A DNA stretch of 64,000 nt from Acanthornis magna (GCA_036785705.1 JAWUZG010000029.1:18642501-18706500), one strand, 5' to 3'; positions 1 to 10,539 are shown, counted from the first letter of the stretch. Numbers and translations: made by a program. The notes: generated by a model from the letters alone, not told the origin.

Positions 1-1501
1 CTGACTAATTCCTGGCTGTTTAAATTCCTCCTAAAGAATTAAGAAGCAAACACACTTTAAGACATCAAGCATTTGTGAACATTGCTTATATATTGTCACT
101 GTGCCCTTACTTGGTCTACTTGAGCTGCAATTTCTTTCGGCCAGAAACTGTACCTAACTCAACACTGCATGTTGTTAAAGCAGCAGTCCATTCCTGGGTT
201 ATGGCATAGACCCTACTACAAAATCATCACTAATTTTAACTCGAAGCAATCTTTAAAGTGGTTGCAGCTTTACAATACCAGTTTTGAAGATTTACAGAGG
301 TCTTTAAATATTAAAATTGCTGAAGAAGGTAACCCATGGGTTGTATGTGTTATCCATAACTGAAAAAGGAAGCAGGGTAAAACTAACTGTGGAAGCAGTT
401 CATAATTTTGTTGTTACTGTTACCCAAAGTGAAGAGAAGCAATTCTGAACAGTGGTTTTATGAAGTCTAATTGAATTTTACTGTATTCCACTAACATTGT
501 ATCAAGCACCTCACAGATTTGAAAATATATATCTCAGAGATGTCCAGGAAGCTTCCTTACATAAGAAATGCATACATGAAAAATTGAGGAGGAGGGGGCA
601 GGGGAGCAGCAGAGATCAGGGCAAAAAATTGCCCTAACCAAGAAACACAGATGCATCTCTTTTCTCAAGGCCACCACATACTTGTCTATCATTTCCACAA
701 GAAAAATAGGTGTTTGTGTGCTCAGTAATAGGGACAGGATAACCTCACTGCTTCTAGGACACATCTTTACTGTACAAATACAAAGCCAGACTAAAGTGCA
801 TTCTCAGTGAGTCTGTCAGACTTCCTGCTATCACCAGATGTACAGCAAAGCAGGGACCAAATCCAGTATATCCAGGGTTCACGATTCCTCTCTGCACTCT
901 CTCCACTGCTGCACAGATCCCAGCAGCTATGGGAAATTGTTTCACTGCAGTTCCCACCAAGTCACCAATTTGCTTGACAAGCAGGGTTTTCTCAAATTCT
1001 GAATGGCAACATTTCTGAGTAAAAAAGATTATGTTCCTTGGGAGGTCCAGTAATGTGACAGATATATCCCTGAGGGGTTAGGAAAGATGGATGGCATCCA
1101 TGTCCTCCAGAGGGTACATCAAAAAACCTACATTAAGGTACACTCATTATAAAAAGTGAATATACACATCTGCACACAATCAAGCATACAGTAAGGAAAG
1201 ATCTAAAGCTGATCAGGAAGGGAGTATATCTACATAGGTAGTCCGATCAGGGCCTCAAAGCAAGTAACTTTGTGTTCATTGTCTCTTGAAGAGAGGCATA
1301 AGGACTAAATTTCACATTTTGTTGTAAAGGCCAGGGGTAAATGCAGGATAAAGTAGGAGAGGGATAAATCTCTAGCTCCTGTGTCTTAAGCCCTCCTAAG
1401 CATAAAGCCGCTGGCGGTTGGGCATGTAGATATTCTCCTTTTCCTTCTTTCTGGTAGCGTACTCTACTGAAAGCTGCTAGGAGGTAAAACAAGTAAGAAG
1501 G
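1..1501. other. No gene seen; AT-rich unique sequence
   Basis: I see no exon with plausible splice sites and codon structure, no repeat family I recognise and no long tandem array. Open frames are all under about 85 codons and look random. Treated as intergenic or intronic DNA. Confidence 0.5.
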
Positions 1502-1571
1502 AGCCTGGCTTCAGCCTAATGGTCAGAGCTCTGTGCTCTGAGGAAGGTGTTCTGGGATTTCAAACCAGGCT
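1502..1571 (+). repeat. tRNA-like remnant, possibly a SINE head
   Basis: A 70-base stretch can close with a perfect 7-bp acceptor-like stem: AGCCTGG (1502-1508) pairs with CCAGGCT (1565-1571). Inside lie an A-box-like segment (CCTAATGGTCAGAGC, 1514-1528) and a B-box-like segment (GGGATTTCAAACC, 1554-1566). These sit where the internal RNA polymerase III promoter lies in tRNA genes and tRNA-derived SINEs such as MIR. The T-arm is imperfect and the B-box departs from GGTTCGANNCC by an insertion, so a working tRNA gene is unlikely. It may be an old tRNA pseudogene, the head of a decayed SINE, or chance. Confidence 0.3.
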
Positions 1572-2299
1572 TACTAAACTGCTTCACTTTCTTTCAATGG
1601 CTATCTAAAATTAAACAGACATACCTTTCTGGAAGTAGGGAAAAGGACACAACAAACCCTGTAGTATGTGCAGAGATGACTTAGCAATTAGATCATGCTA
1701 GTAACATAAAAACAATTCAATAAGGGGGCTTGTTATTCTAGTAATTCTTTACTTTTTAGATATTGATGCTCTGGATATAAACATGTTATTGGTGAAGCTG
1801 AGTTCCTGGGTCTTATTTAGAGACCAGGATATATGATCCAATTTTCAAGTGGTGAGCTGTAAGCAAATCTCACTGTCTTTTATAGGAAGTATTTTCTGTT
1901 TATAGCTTTACAAACCAATGACATCAATGTGCCTAAATCCAGATACAGGAACCTGATTTTATACCTGAATTTATTTTGATTTTAAACCTTCAAGTTGCCC
2001 ACAAAATAAAGCTATTACCTACAGGTCCACTAACCACAGAAAAAAATATAGACTGGTTCTTTCGAGGCATCCCATGCTTCACTATACTACTCATGGAAAC
2101 AGTCCATTTATATATGATGCTGAGACAAACGCAAAATGGCTGATTTAAATTCCCACTAGAAGAGCAGTTATTAATGTGAAAAACAGTCCAGGATTTCATC
2201 AGATGGGCTGGCTAAAATGAGAATACATTATTTCCACAATACCCTCAACTGAGTGGTGAACACATGACAAAGGCAGAAATACAATAGGAGTGAAACCAG
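1572..2299. other. No gene seen
   Basis: Unique AT-rich DNA. I could not match it to a repeat family and saw no coding signal. The start of the following CR1 copy may extend some way into the end of this stretch. Confidence 0.4.
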
Positions 2300-2632
2300 T
2301 GTGCTGGTACTGGTGCAGGGGACGAAGGTTAGCTATCAAGCTCCCTGAGCTCCACACAGACTTCATCAGAGCACTAGGTTTGAAAGCAGAAGGGAGGCTT
2401 TACCAGGCTCATTAGAGATGAGCCTAGGGGCAGCATACTACTGTTGGGGGTGAAATCAATAGCCCAGCTGAAGTGCATCTACACCAATGCACACAGTATG
2501 CATAACAAACAAGAGAAGCTGGAGTCCATAGTGCAGCAGGAAAGCTGTGAGGTAGTTGCCATCATGGAAATGAAGTGGGATGGCTCACAAGACTGGAGTG
2601 CTGCAGTTCATGGCTGCATGCTCTTCAGAAGG
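2300..2632 (+). mobile_element. CR1 LINE, older copy, 5' piece (endonuclease start)
   Basis: From 2444 the frame reads like the N-terminal part of the CR1 ORF2 apurinic-type endonuclease. It includes LKCIYTNAHSM, NKQEKLESIVQQ, VVAIMEMKWD and a stretch ending LFRR. In intact CR1 the catalytic Glu lies in an ITET-like motif; here Glu survives in IMEM. DNA upstream of 2444 resembles the region before ORF2, but its 5' limit is uncertain. The reading frame breaks at 2632, exactly where a second CR1 begins, and resumes at 6583 with the next expected residues (DRQGK). The two pieces therefore belong to one original insertion. Not functional. Confidence 0.85.
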
Positions 2633-2715
2633 TGGAATCTTTGATAGGTAGAAAACTGGCTGTATGGCCAGACCCAGAGAATTGTGGTGAATGAAGCTAA
2701 ATCCAGTTGGTGGCC
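2633..2715 (+). mobile_element. CR1 LINE, younger copy, first piece (RT region)
   Basis: This short piece reads as the CR1 reverse transcriptase segment NWLYGQTQRIVVNEAKSSW, about where consensus CR1 has NWLDGRAQRVVVNGVKSSW. It follows abruptly on endonuclease sequence at 2632, so this copy is 5'-truncated, as is typical of CR1. It lies in the same orientation as the older host CR1. It is interrupted at 2715 by a solo LTR and resumes at 3309. Confidence 0.8.
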
Positions 2716-3302
2716 TGTTGCGGTGGCTGAAACCATCTCAGAGAAGCCAAGAGATTCCCAGAGCAACAGCACGCTGGTGGGACAACTCTTGAGGTGTGAA
2801 ATAACCTCTGAGTGTTGGTTGGGTGGTCTCTCCCTAAGGTTATGTTAATCTTCTTACATTGATTGGCCTTGACCTGGTCCCTGACTCTGCCCCTCCCTTC
2901 TCCCCATTGGTTCTCATTGTATCATACACTCCGCCCCTCCCTTCTTCCCACTGGTTATTGTTTCACCTCCCCACCTTCTCCCCAACCCTATTAGCCCTGG
3001 ACCTCTATAACTGCAGTCACTCATAGCCATTCTTCCTCTTTTGTTGCTGGACACCTTTGGGAATGAAGCATCTTCAGAACTCCACATGGCTGGGCTCTCT
3101 GGTTCTTTGCCTCTGATAACGCACGACCTATACAAAGCTCTGGGGGGTGTGTGTGTGTGTTTGTGCCATCCACTGGCACGGGTGAGAGAAGGGTCTGCCT
3201 GCACAGTACAGAATCCGTACCGGCCGGGATGGTCTCTCTGAGCAATAGAGACACTTTCAGAATATGCAGAGGACCTATCCACCCCACCATCGCCCCACGT
3301 CA
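2716..3302 (+). mobile_element. Solo LTR, 587 bp, inserted in CR1
   Basis: Starts TGTTGCGG and ends CACGTCA, the usual TG...CA retroviral termini. It is flanked by a near-perfect 6-bp target duplication: GTGGCC at 2710-2715 and GTGGCT at 3303-3308. The CR1 reading on both sides becomes continuous when the element is removed. A TATA-like CTATAA lies near 3004 and a degenerate polyadenylation-like AATGAA near 3061, both supporting plus orientation. Six-base duplications are usual for class II (ERVK/alpha-beta-like) elements, so that class is inferred. No internal retroviral region remains. Confidence 0.8.
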
Positions 3303-3308
3303 GTGGCT

Positions 3309-3485
3309 GGTCACTAGTGGTGTTCCCTGGGGCTCAGTTTTCAAGCTGGTCCTTTTCAGTATAGTTATTGATGATCTGGATGAGGGCATAGAGTGTACCC
3401 TCAGTAAATTTGCAGGCAATATCAAATTGGGTGTGAGTGTTGGTCTGCGCTCTGCAGACAGGCCTGGACATAAACAATGGGCTGA
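3309..3485 (+). mobile_element. CR1 LINE, younger copy, second piece (RT region)
   Basis: Continues the younger CR1 [29 protein letters not shown]. Active CR1 carries the RT catalytic motif as FADD; here it reads FAGN, so catalytic acid residues are lost. The segment ends at the target duplication GCTGA (3481-3485) of the endogenous retrovirus-like insertion and resumes after 5782. Confidence 0.85.
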
Positions 3486-4256
3486 TGTGATGGTTTTACT
3501 TGGCCCAGTTTTTGCTAGTGAGTAGGGTGGGGTACAAAGACAGCTCCTGTGTGTCCTGTGTAAAGATTCTGGAAGTTTTTCACCATGTCCAGCAGAGCCA
3601 GTCTCTGATGGCTCTGAAGATGATGGACATGCTGCTGGCCAAGCCTGGGCCAATTAGAGATGTTAGTTACACCTCTGTGAAAACATATTTAAGAAGAAAT
3701 CAAAACAATGTGAGCACGCACTTCTTTTTAGCCAGGGAAGGAGGAGGAGGAGGTAAAAATAAGTGAGGGAAAACAACATGGAGGCACCAAGGTCAGTGGA
3801 GAAGGTGGGGGAGGAGGTGTTTCAGGCACTGGAGCTGAAAACCCTTTGCCGGCTGTGGTGAAGACCATGGGGGAAGCAGGTGGTCCCCCTGTAGCCCATG
3901 GAGTCCATGGGGGTGCAGAGAACCATCCACAGCCTGTGGGGAGGTGCCCACACCAGAGGAGCAGGTGGATGCCTGGAGAAGCTGTGATCCAGTGGGAGTT
4001 CCAGTAGAGACTGAAAGTTGCAAAGGCCTTGAAAGAGAGGCCTTGCTCTCGGGATGGAAACAGCCTGGCCTCGGCTTAGAAGTCTGCACCATATGGACAA
4101 AAAATTCATGTTGCAGCAGATTTTTGGGCGGGATGAATAAACCAGTGGTTTATCTTAACTCATGAGTCTGGTGTGTTTGTGTTAGTTTTTTTTCTCTCCT
4201 CTGCATAGCTGCAGCATGAGAGAGCATAGAGAGCAGATGTCGTAGGTGCCTGGCCA
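3486..4256 (+). mobile_element. 5' LTR of ERV-like element, internally deleted
   Basis: Begins TGTGATGG immediately after target duplication GCTGA. It matches the 3' LTR at 4480-5777 closely through about 4135, including the core CACCATGTCCAGCAGAGCC and TATTTAAGAAG (TATA-like). It then jumps to sequence equivalent to about 5636 in the 3' LTR, so roughly 490 bp is missing, including the tandem repeats and AATAAA signal. The last part of U5 is also shortened: the end reads GTGCCTGGCCA rather than continuing to the full terminus seen in the 3' LTR. The end coordinate is approximate. Confidence 0.8.
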
Positions 4257-4479
4257 TTTTTTGGTGGCCTGTACAGGGACTCATGAGTATTTTGAGATAA
4301 AGATACTGATTGGGAGAAATAATGGGCAAAACAAGTATTAAGCTATGTTTTAAAGTAGAGTGGTAGGGAAATATCTGTCTTGTAATTGTAATGAAAATCC
4401 TAGGGGTGAACTTATTGTAGGTTAGCATGTCAATTTTGATGATTCTTAAATATGTGATTCACAGAGGCAAGGGGTGGAA
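4257..4479 (+). mobile_element. Short ERV internal region with PBS-like and polypurine tracts
   Basis: Only about 223 bp separate the LTRs. At 4262-4281 lies a primer-binding-site-like sequence beginning TGG and ending ACAGGGACT, similar in its 3' half to sites complementary to tRNA-Lys. At 4463-4479 a purine-rich tract (AGAGGCAAGGGGTGGAA) abuts the TG of the 3' LTR, where a polypurine tract belongs. Nothing resembling gag, pol or env is present. This may be a non-autonomous LTR element that copied with borrowed enzymes, or a provirus with a large internal deletion. Confidence 0.65.
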
Positions 4480-5777
4480 TGTGGTGGTTTTGCTTGGCCC
4501 ACTTTTCACTAGTGAGTAGGGGTAGGGTACAAAGATGCCTCCTGTGTGTCCTGTGTAAAGATTCTGGAAGTTTTTCACCATGTCCAGCAGAGCCAATCTC
4601 TGATGGCTCTGAAGATGATGGACATGCTGCTGGCCAAGCCTGGGCCAATTAGAGATGTTAGTTACACCTCTGTGAAAACATATTTAAGAAGAAATCAAAA
4701 CAATGTGAGCATGCACTTCTTTTTAGTCAGAGGAGGAGGAGGAGGTAAAAATAAGTGAGGGAAAACAACATGGAGGCACCAAGGTCAGTGGAGAAGGTGG
4801 GGGAGGAGGTGTTTCAGGCACTGGAGCTGAAAACCCTTTGCCGGCTGTGGTGAAGACCATGGGGGAAGCAGGTGGTCCCCCTGCAGCCCATGGAGTCCAT
4901 GGGGGATGCAGAGATCCACCCACAGCCCGTGGGGAGGTGCCCACACCAGAGGAGCAGGTGGATGCCTGGAGGAAGCTGTGATCCAGTGGGAGTTCCAGTA
5001 CAGACTGAGAGTTGCAAAGACCTTGCAAGGGAGAGAAAGGCCTTGCCTTCCATCCTTGCTGGATGCAAACAGCTTGGCCTCGGTTTGGAAGTCTGCACTG
5101 TATGGACAAAAAAATTCGTGTTGCAGCAGTTTCAGGCAGGATGCTGCTCATGAGATTGGACCCACACCAAAGAAGTTTGCAGAGCACTGTCTCTTGTGGG
5201 AGGGACCCCATGGCTAAGTAGGTGACTCTTCTCCCTAGTGGACTGACCCTGACCAAAGAAAACCCCCATACCCTGCCCCTACCCCAGAGCTGTTTGTTGG
5301 TTGGAAGGAGGGAGGGGGTGAGCTGAGAAATGGTGTCTTAATAGGGAGGGGAGTGAGTAGAGAAATAGTGTTTGTAGCAGAAGAGTTGTGGTGATGGACT
5401 GACTAAGAGAAAAAACCCCATACCCTGCCCCTGTCCCGGATCTGTTGGCTGGAAGGAGGGAGGGGGGTGAGCTGAGAAACGGTGCCTTAAGAGGGAAGGG
5501 GGTTGAGTGAAGAAACGGTGTCTTGAGAGCTTATTTTTACCTCTGATTTATCCTTCGACTCTGTTAGCTTAATAAATCACTTCTCAACGTTAAGTTTGGA
5601 ACCTGTTTTTTGCCCTATTTCTGTGCGTCCTCCCACCAGTGGTTTATCTCAACACGAGTCCGGTGTGTTTGTGTCAGGTTTTTTTCCTCTCCTCTCCATA
5701 GCTGCAGCAGGAGAGAGCATAGCGAGCAGACATCACAGATGCCTGGCATTAGGGTTAGCCAGGGTCAAACCTCAACA
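4480..5777 (+). mobile_element. 3' LTR of ERV-like element, 1298 bp
   Basis: Starts TGTGGTGGTTTTG and ends CAAACCTCAACA, followed by target duplication GCTGA at 5778-5782, an exact copy of 3481-3485. TATTTAAG near 4681 is TATA-like and AATAAA near 5571 is a polyadenylation signal. Two imperfect tandem units (period about 156 bp, marked by TGGACTGAC at 5239 and 5395) lie within it. The family is shared with 15374-16758 and 50135-51331. Five-base duplications suit ERVL/class III or some class I elements; the class is not settled. Confidence 0.85.
5221..5530 (+). repeat. Minisatellite within LTR, two units
   Basis: Two related blocks each contain TGGACTGAC, a CCCCATACCCTGCCCCT segment, a GGAAGGAGGGAGGGGG purine run and a GAGCTGAGAAA...GGTG segment. 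The period is about 156 bp. The same unit occurs three times in the LTR at 15374-16758 and once in the LTR at 50135-51331. Confidence 0.75.
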
Positions 5778-5782
5778 GCTGA

Positions 5783-6582
5783 GGACAACAGCATGAGTTT
5801 CAATAATGAAAAGCACTGGGTCCTGCATTTGGGTCCCAGCAAACCCATGCAGGAAGCACTATAAGCTTGGGGAGGAGTGGCTCAAGAGCTGTTCAGCAGA
5901 AAGGGACCTGGGGGTACTGGTTAACTGTTGGCTCAATATGCGCCAGGAGAGTACTCAGGTGGCCAAGAAGATCAATGGCATCCTGGCCTCTATGAAGAAC
6001 AGTGTGGCAAGCAGGACTAGGGCAGTGATCACCCTCCTGTACTTGGCACTGGTGAGGCCACATCTTGAGGACTGTGTTCAGTTCTGGACCTCTCACTTTA
6101 AAAAGGACATGAAGGGGCTGGAGCATGTCCAAGGAAGGGCAACAGGGCTTGTGAAAGGTCTGGAAAACATGTCTCAGGATGAACGGCTGAGCGGCTGGCT
6201 TTGTTTATTCTTGAGAAGAGGGGCTCAGGAGGGACCTCATTCTTCTCTACAACTACCTGAAAGGAGGTTGTAGTGAGCTGGGAGCTAGTCTCTTCTACTG
6301 TGTCTGCAGTGAGAGGACCAGAGGAAATGGCCTTAAGCTGAGACAGCAGAGATTCAGACTAGATATTAGAAAAATATTTTTCACTGTTAGGGTTGTCAGG
6401 CATTGGAAAGGGTTGCTCAGGACTGTGATTGAATCACCATCCCTGGATGTGTTTAAGAATTATCTGGATCTGGTTCTGGGTGATGTTGTTTAGTGGTTTA
6501 GTGGTTACAGTGACTGTGCTGGGTTGATGGTTGGACTTGGTCTTAAAGGTCTCTTCCAACCCTGACGATTCTGTGATTCTAT
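5783..6582 (+). mobile_element. CR1 LINE, younger copy, 3' piece with intact 3' end
   Basis: Reads the C-terminal CR1 RT region: NSMSFNNEKHWVLHLG, ERDLGVLVNCWLNM, NGILASMKNSVASRTRA, LVRPHLEDCVQFW. The 3' untranslated part follows, with GGTTGGACTTGGTC...CTTCCAACCCTGA and the terminal repeats GATTCTGTGATTCTATG that mark a genuine CR1 3' end. Frameshifts and stops make it inactive. Older CR1 sequence resumes directly after it. Confidence 0.9.
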
Positions 6583-8550
6583 GACAGGCAAGGAAAAAGA
6601 GGTGATGGTGCAGCTCTGTACATTAGGGAGTGTTTCAATTGTATAGAGCTTAAGGATAATGATGACAAGGTTGAGTATCCATGAGTAAGAAGCAGGGGGA
6701 AGGCCAACAAGGCAGACATCCTGATGAGAGTCTGTTATAGACCACGCAACCAGGATGAAGGGGTGGATGAACTATTCTGTAAGAGGCTGACTGATATTTC
6801 ATGATCCCTAGCCATTGCTCTTGTGGGAGACATTAACTTGTAGGATATCTGCTGGAAACTCAACACAGTGGAGAGGACACAGTCTAGGAGGTTCCTGGAG
6901 TGTGTGGAAGGCAACTTCCTGACACAGCTGGTAAGTGAGCTTAACAAGGGGGGTGCCCCACTAGACCTGCTGTTAAACAGAGAAGGACCGGTGGGAAATG
7001 TGGTGGTCAGATGACATATTTGGCACAGCGACCATGAAATGACAGAGTATTCAATTCTTGGAGAAGTAAGGAAGGGGTCAACAAAACCTTTACCTTGGAC
7101 TTCCAGAGGGTGGACTTTGGCCTACTCAGGACACTGCTTCAGAGAGCCACCTAGGAAACAATCCTTAAAAACAAGGGGGCCCAGCAAAGCTGGACATATT
7201 TTAAGAAGGAAATCTTAAAGGTGCAGGAGAAGGCCCTCCCTATGTGCCCAAATATTAGCTGGGGAAGAAGACTGGCCTGGCTGAACTGGGAGCTTTCACC
7301 GGAACTCAGGTTTATGATCTTTGAAAGAAGTGGCAGTCAGCTCAGGAAGGGTACATGAATGTCGTTAGATCATGTAGAAAGAAAATTAGAAAGGTGAAAG
7401 CTCAGATAGAACTTAATCTGGCCACTGCCAGATAAAAGCATAAAAGATAATAGAAATGTCTTTATAAATACATGAACAACAAAAGGAGGGCCAATGAGAA
7501 TAACCATTGCTTTGTTGAATGCAAGGGGATCATAGTCACCAAGGTTAAGGAAAAGGCTGAGGTACCTAATGCCTTCTTTACATAATTCTTTAACAGTAAG
7601 ACCAGTTATCCTCATGGCAACCAGCCCCCTGAGCTGGGAGACAGAGACAGGGAGCAGAACAGATCCCCTGCAATCCAGGAGGAAGCAGTTAGTGACCTGC
7701 TGTGCCACTTTGATGCTTACAAGTCTGTGGGACCAGGTGGGATCCATCCGAGGGGGATGAGGGAGCTGACACACCAAGCCACTCTCCATCATTTATCATC
7801 AGTCCTGGTTAAACGGGGAGGTCCCAGGTGACTGGAAGCTGGCCAGTGTGATGCCCATCCACAAGAAGGGCTGAAAGGAAGAGCTGGGAAACTACAGGCC
7901 TGTCAGCCTGACTTCAGTACCTGGCATGGTTATGGAACAGATCATACTGAGTATGATCACATGGCACATACAGGACAACCAAGGGCTCAGACCCAGCCAG
8001 CATGGGTTTAGAAAGGCAGGTTCTGCTTGACCATCCTCATGTCCTTTAACGACCAGATGACCCATCTGCTGTATGAAGGAAAGGCTGTGGATGTGCCTAC
8101 CTGGACTTCAACAAAGCCTCTGATACTGTCTCCCAGAGCATTCTCCTGGAGAAGCTGGCAGCCCACAGCTTGGGCAGGTGCATGCTTTCCTGGTTTAAGA
8201 ACTGGCTGGATGGCTGGGCCAAGAGAGTGGCGGTGAATGTTGTTGCATCCAGTTGGTAGCCAGTCACTAGCGGTGTTCCCCTGGTCTCCAGTATTGAGAC
8301 CAGTCCTGTTAATACAGTTACTGATGATCTGGACAAGGGGATCGAGTGCACCCTCAGTAAGTTTGTGGACAATGCCAGGTTGGGAGGGAGTGTTGATCTG
8401 TTAGAGGGTAGGAGGGCTCTGCATAGGGATCTGGACAGGTTAGATCAATGGGCCAAGGCCAATGGTATGAGATTTAACAAGACCCAGCGTGGGGTCCTGC
8501 ACCGGGGTCACAACAACCCCATGCAGTGCTACAGGCTGGGAAAGATTGCA
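6583..8550 (+). mobile_element. CR1 LINE, older copy, 3' piece (endonuclease to RT)
   Basis: Continues the older CR1 from DRQGK, just past the LFRR that ends at 2632. Readable pieces in different frames include the rest of the endonuclease (LVGDINL-like and LLLNREG-like), the linker, and RT segments such as NYRPVSLTSVPGMV (about 7892) and QHGFRKAGS (about 8000). The catalytic region reads LSKFVDN where FADD is expected. It is broken by many stops and frameshifts. It stops near YRLGK at about 8548 without the usual CR1 3' end, so a later deletion must have removed that end. Confidence 0.85.
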
Positions 8551-10137
8551 AACCAAACTTCTCCAACTGAGGCAAACTACAGAGGAATTAATCCATTTCA
8601 CTGAGTGGAAGACTCTGGGCTAGCTCATGACTAGCACATTGCCGCTTGCCAAGCCATCTAAGCCAAATGCAATCATTTGTCCCCTATTTCAGCTGCATCC
8701 TGCTTTCAGTGTTAAAACCTGGGTTGGATTACTAAGCTGAAAAGGAGAAAGGACATTCAAATGTAAGAGGAACTGGAACTCCCAAGTGAAATCAGCTGTT
8801 TGGAAAAGATCAGGGATGAAACCTGTTTGCTCTTGAAGGCAAGCTATAAATTAAGAACAACATGTATTAGTTATTCCCCAGAGCAGTGAGTGGATTTAAC
8901 AATGCAACCTCTAGTTCTCATAATTCTCCTGGGATGAACTGCAACTGGTGGCAACAGAAATACGCAGCCTTTCAGAGCTTTGTTACATTTCTAATCTGAC
9001 TCACTCAATTTTCAGGCTGAGGCAATTTTTTCTCCTTTAAATCATTAACAGTTCAAATAATCCAAATAGTGTTCTCATGTTACGAGATTTCAGACCTTAC
9101 AAATCCATAGAACAATAGAAAGGCCCATCAGAATAATTGTCCCATCTACAAATACCATTATAGAATGGATTTCTGGAGCACATTTCTCTATGTATTTTCT
9201 TGTCTTGACTAAAATGGTCTTCTATTTATTTTGGATAACTACAGGATCATTCAATTATGTAATTTCGGGAGGGTCCTTTTATGATATCTGAGAACATTTT
9301 CTACTATAAACCTTCTAATTTCTTCTACTAAAAGTGGAACTGTGTAAAATGAATCTTTTTCACTTGGCATGCTTTCATACTTAAACATTTTAACACAGCA
9401 GTTAACCCCTTTGCTACCCATCACTCACTTGTGGAATTAAAAATATAAAAGCATTGTAATCGATAAATGAAAGACAGATGTAGCTGCTATTTTGTCAGCT
9501 GGAAATAAAAAGTCTCCACATCATCAGATATGTCATTTAGGTCTACATTTACCTCACTTAGATCCCCAAAGACATGTGAAAGTCTTGCCCTGTAATCCAC
9601 CTGCACTTCAATGGTTTTGTATTTATGAATGCTACTCTGAACTGACTAATCTTTTGTGGCACTGAGGCACTCGGAACTAAACAACGTATCATAGTATCTT
9701 CTCAAGATGTTAGGTATTCCAGTTAAGATCTCCTGGTCCTTCATATAACTATTCAAAAGATACAAACAGAGCTAATGGAGTGTATCTTTTTGAAGTCTGT
9801 TATCTGCCTGTGGCTTTTTAACAATACTACAATTTTCCATTATAGCTCCAAACATAAGCAGGAACTTCCCTTCCTTACGATTCTCCATCCACATTGTAGC
9901 TTAGAAACTAAATGCATGCTGTTATGCTGAACTGCAGAAATTGCCCAGTAAGATTTTAATTTAGAGTTCAGTTTGCAAATGCTTACGTGATTATCTGTCC
10001 TTTAACTACCTATTTATCTAAAGAACGTGTAAACTATATCAAATTATTCATATCCCACCACCTAAGACAGGATCACCATGTGGTCTGAGGCTCCCTTAGC
10101 ACATATGCCAAGACATGAAAATATGTTGCTGTGTGAG
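8551..10137. other. No gene seen
   Basis: Unique AT-rich DNA with many stops in all frames. No repeat termini, RNA gene or exon-like frame could be supported. Confidence 0.5.
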
Positions 10138-10170
10138 TATTAGCACATGATTATTAGTATTAGTACATGG

Positions 10171-10201
<31 letters not shown>

Positions 10202-10240
10202 ATTAGTATTAGTATTAGTACATTATTAGTATTAGCACAT
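10138..10240. repeat. Compound microsatellite (CTA)n and (ATTAGT)n
   Basis: About ten consecutive CTA units (10171-10200) are flanked on both sides by ATTAGT/TTAGTA units and by copies of TAGCACATG/TAGTACATGG. The arrangement suggests local duplication of a short ATTAGTACATGGCTACT-like unit. Confidence 0.85.
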
Positions 10241-10539
10241 GGCTACTGTTCTTTAGGAAGCCCATGAAATCTAAATGTGGGAGTCAAACCATGTATACCA
10301 CACTCTTGGTTATGTTGTTTTTAATCTAAAAGTTGAACAAATTGGACAATTATTGGTCAAGCCTGCCATTGCTTGAGAAGAAGCATATAGAAACATGCAT
10401 ACAATCAGAGGCACTGATTTCCACTCATTCTTACTTCAGTGAGGTACACTATATAATATATCTGCATACCTGCTGTTCTCATTCAGTTCTGAAACTTTAC
10501 CAGGAGTTTTAAATCCTTCCTCAATATTGCCATTCAACA

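Noticed and set aside
1502..1571. Functional tRNA gene
   Set aside because: The T-arm is mismatched and the B-box is disrupted, and no oligo-T terminator follows closely. Kept only as a tRNA-like remnant.
7370..7792. Minus-strand 140-codon frame
   Set aside because: It is antisense to decayed CR1 reverse transcriptase sequence, which explains it fully.
10138..10240. CRISPR-like or phased repeat array
   Set aside because: The units are plain trinucleotide and hexanucleotide microsatellites without unique spacers of constant length.
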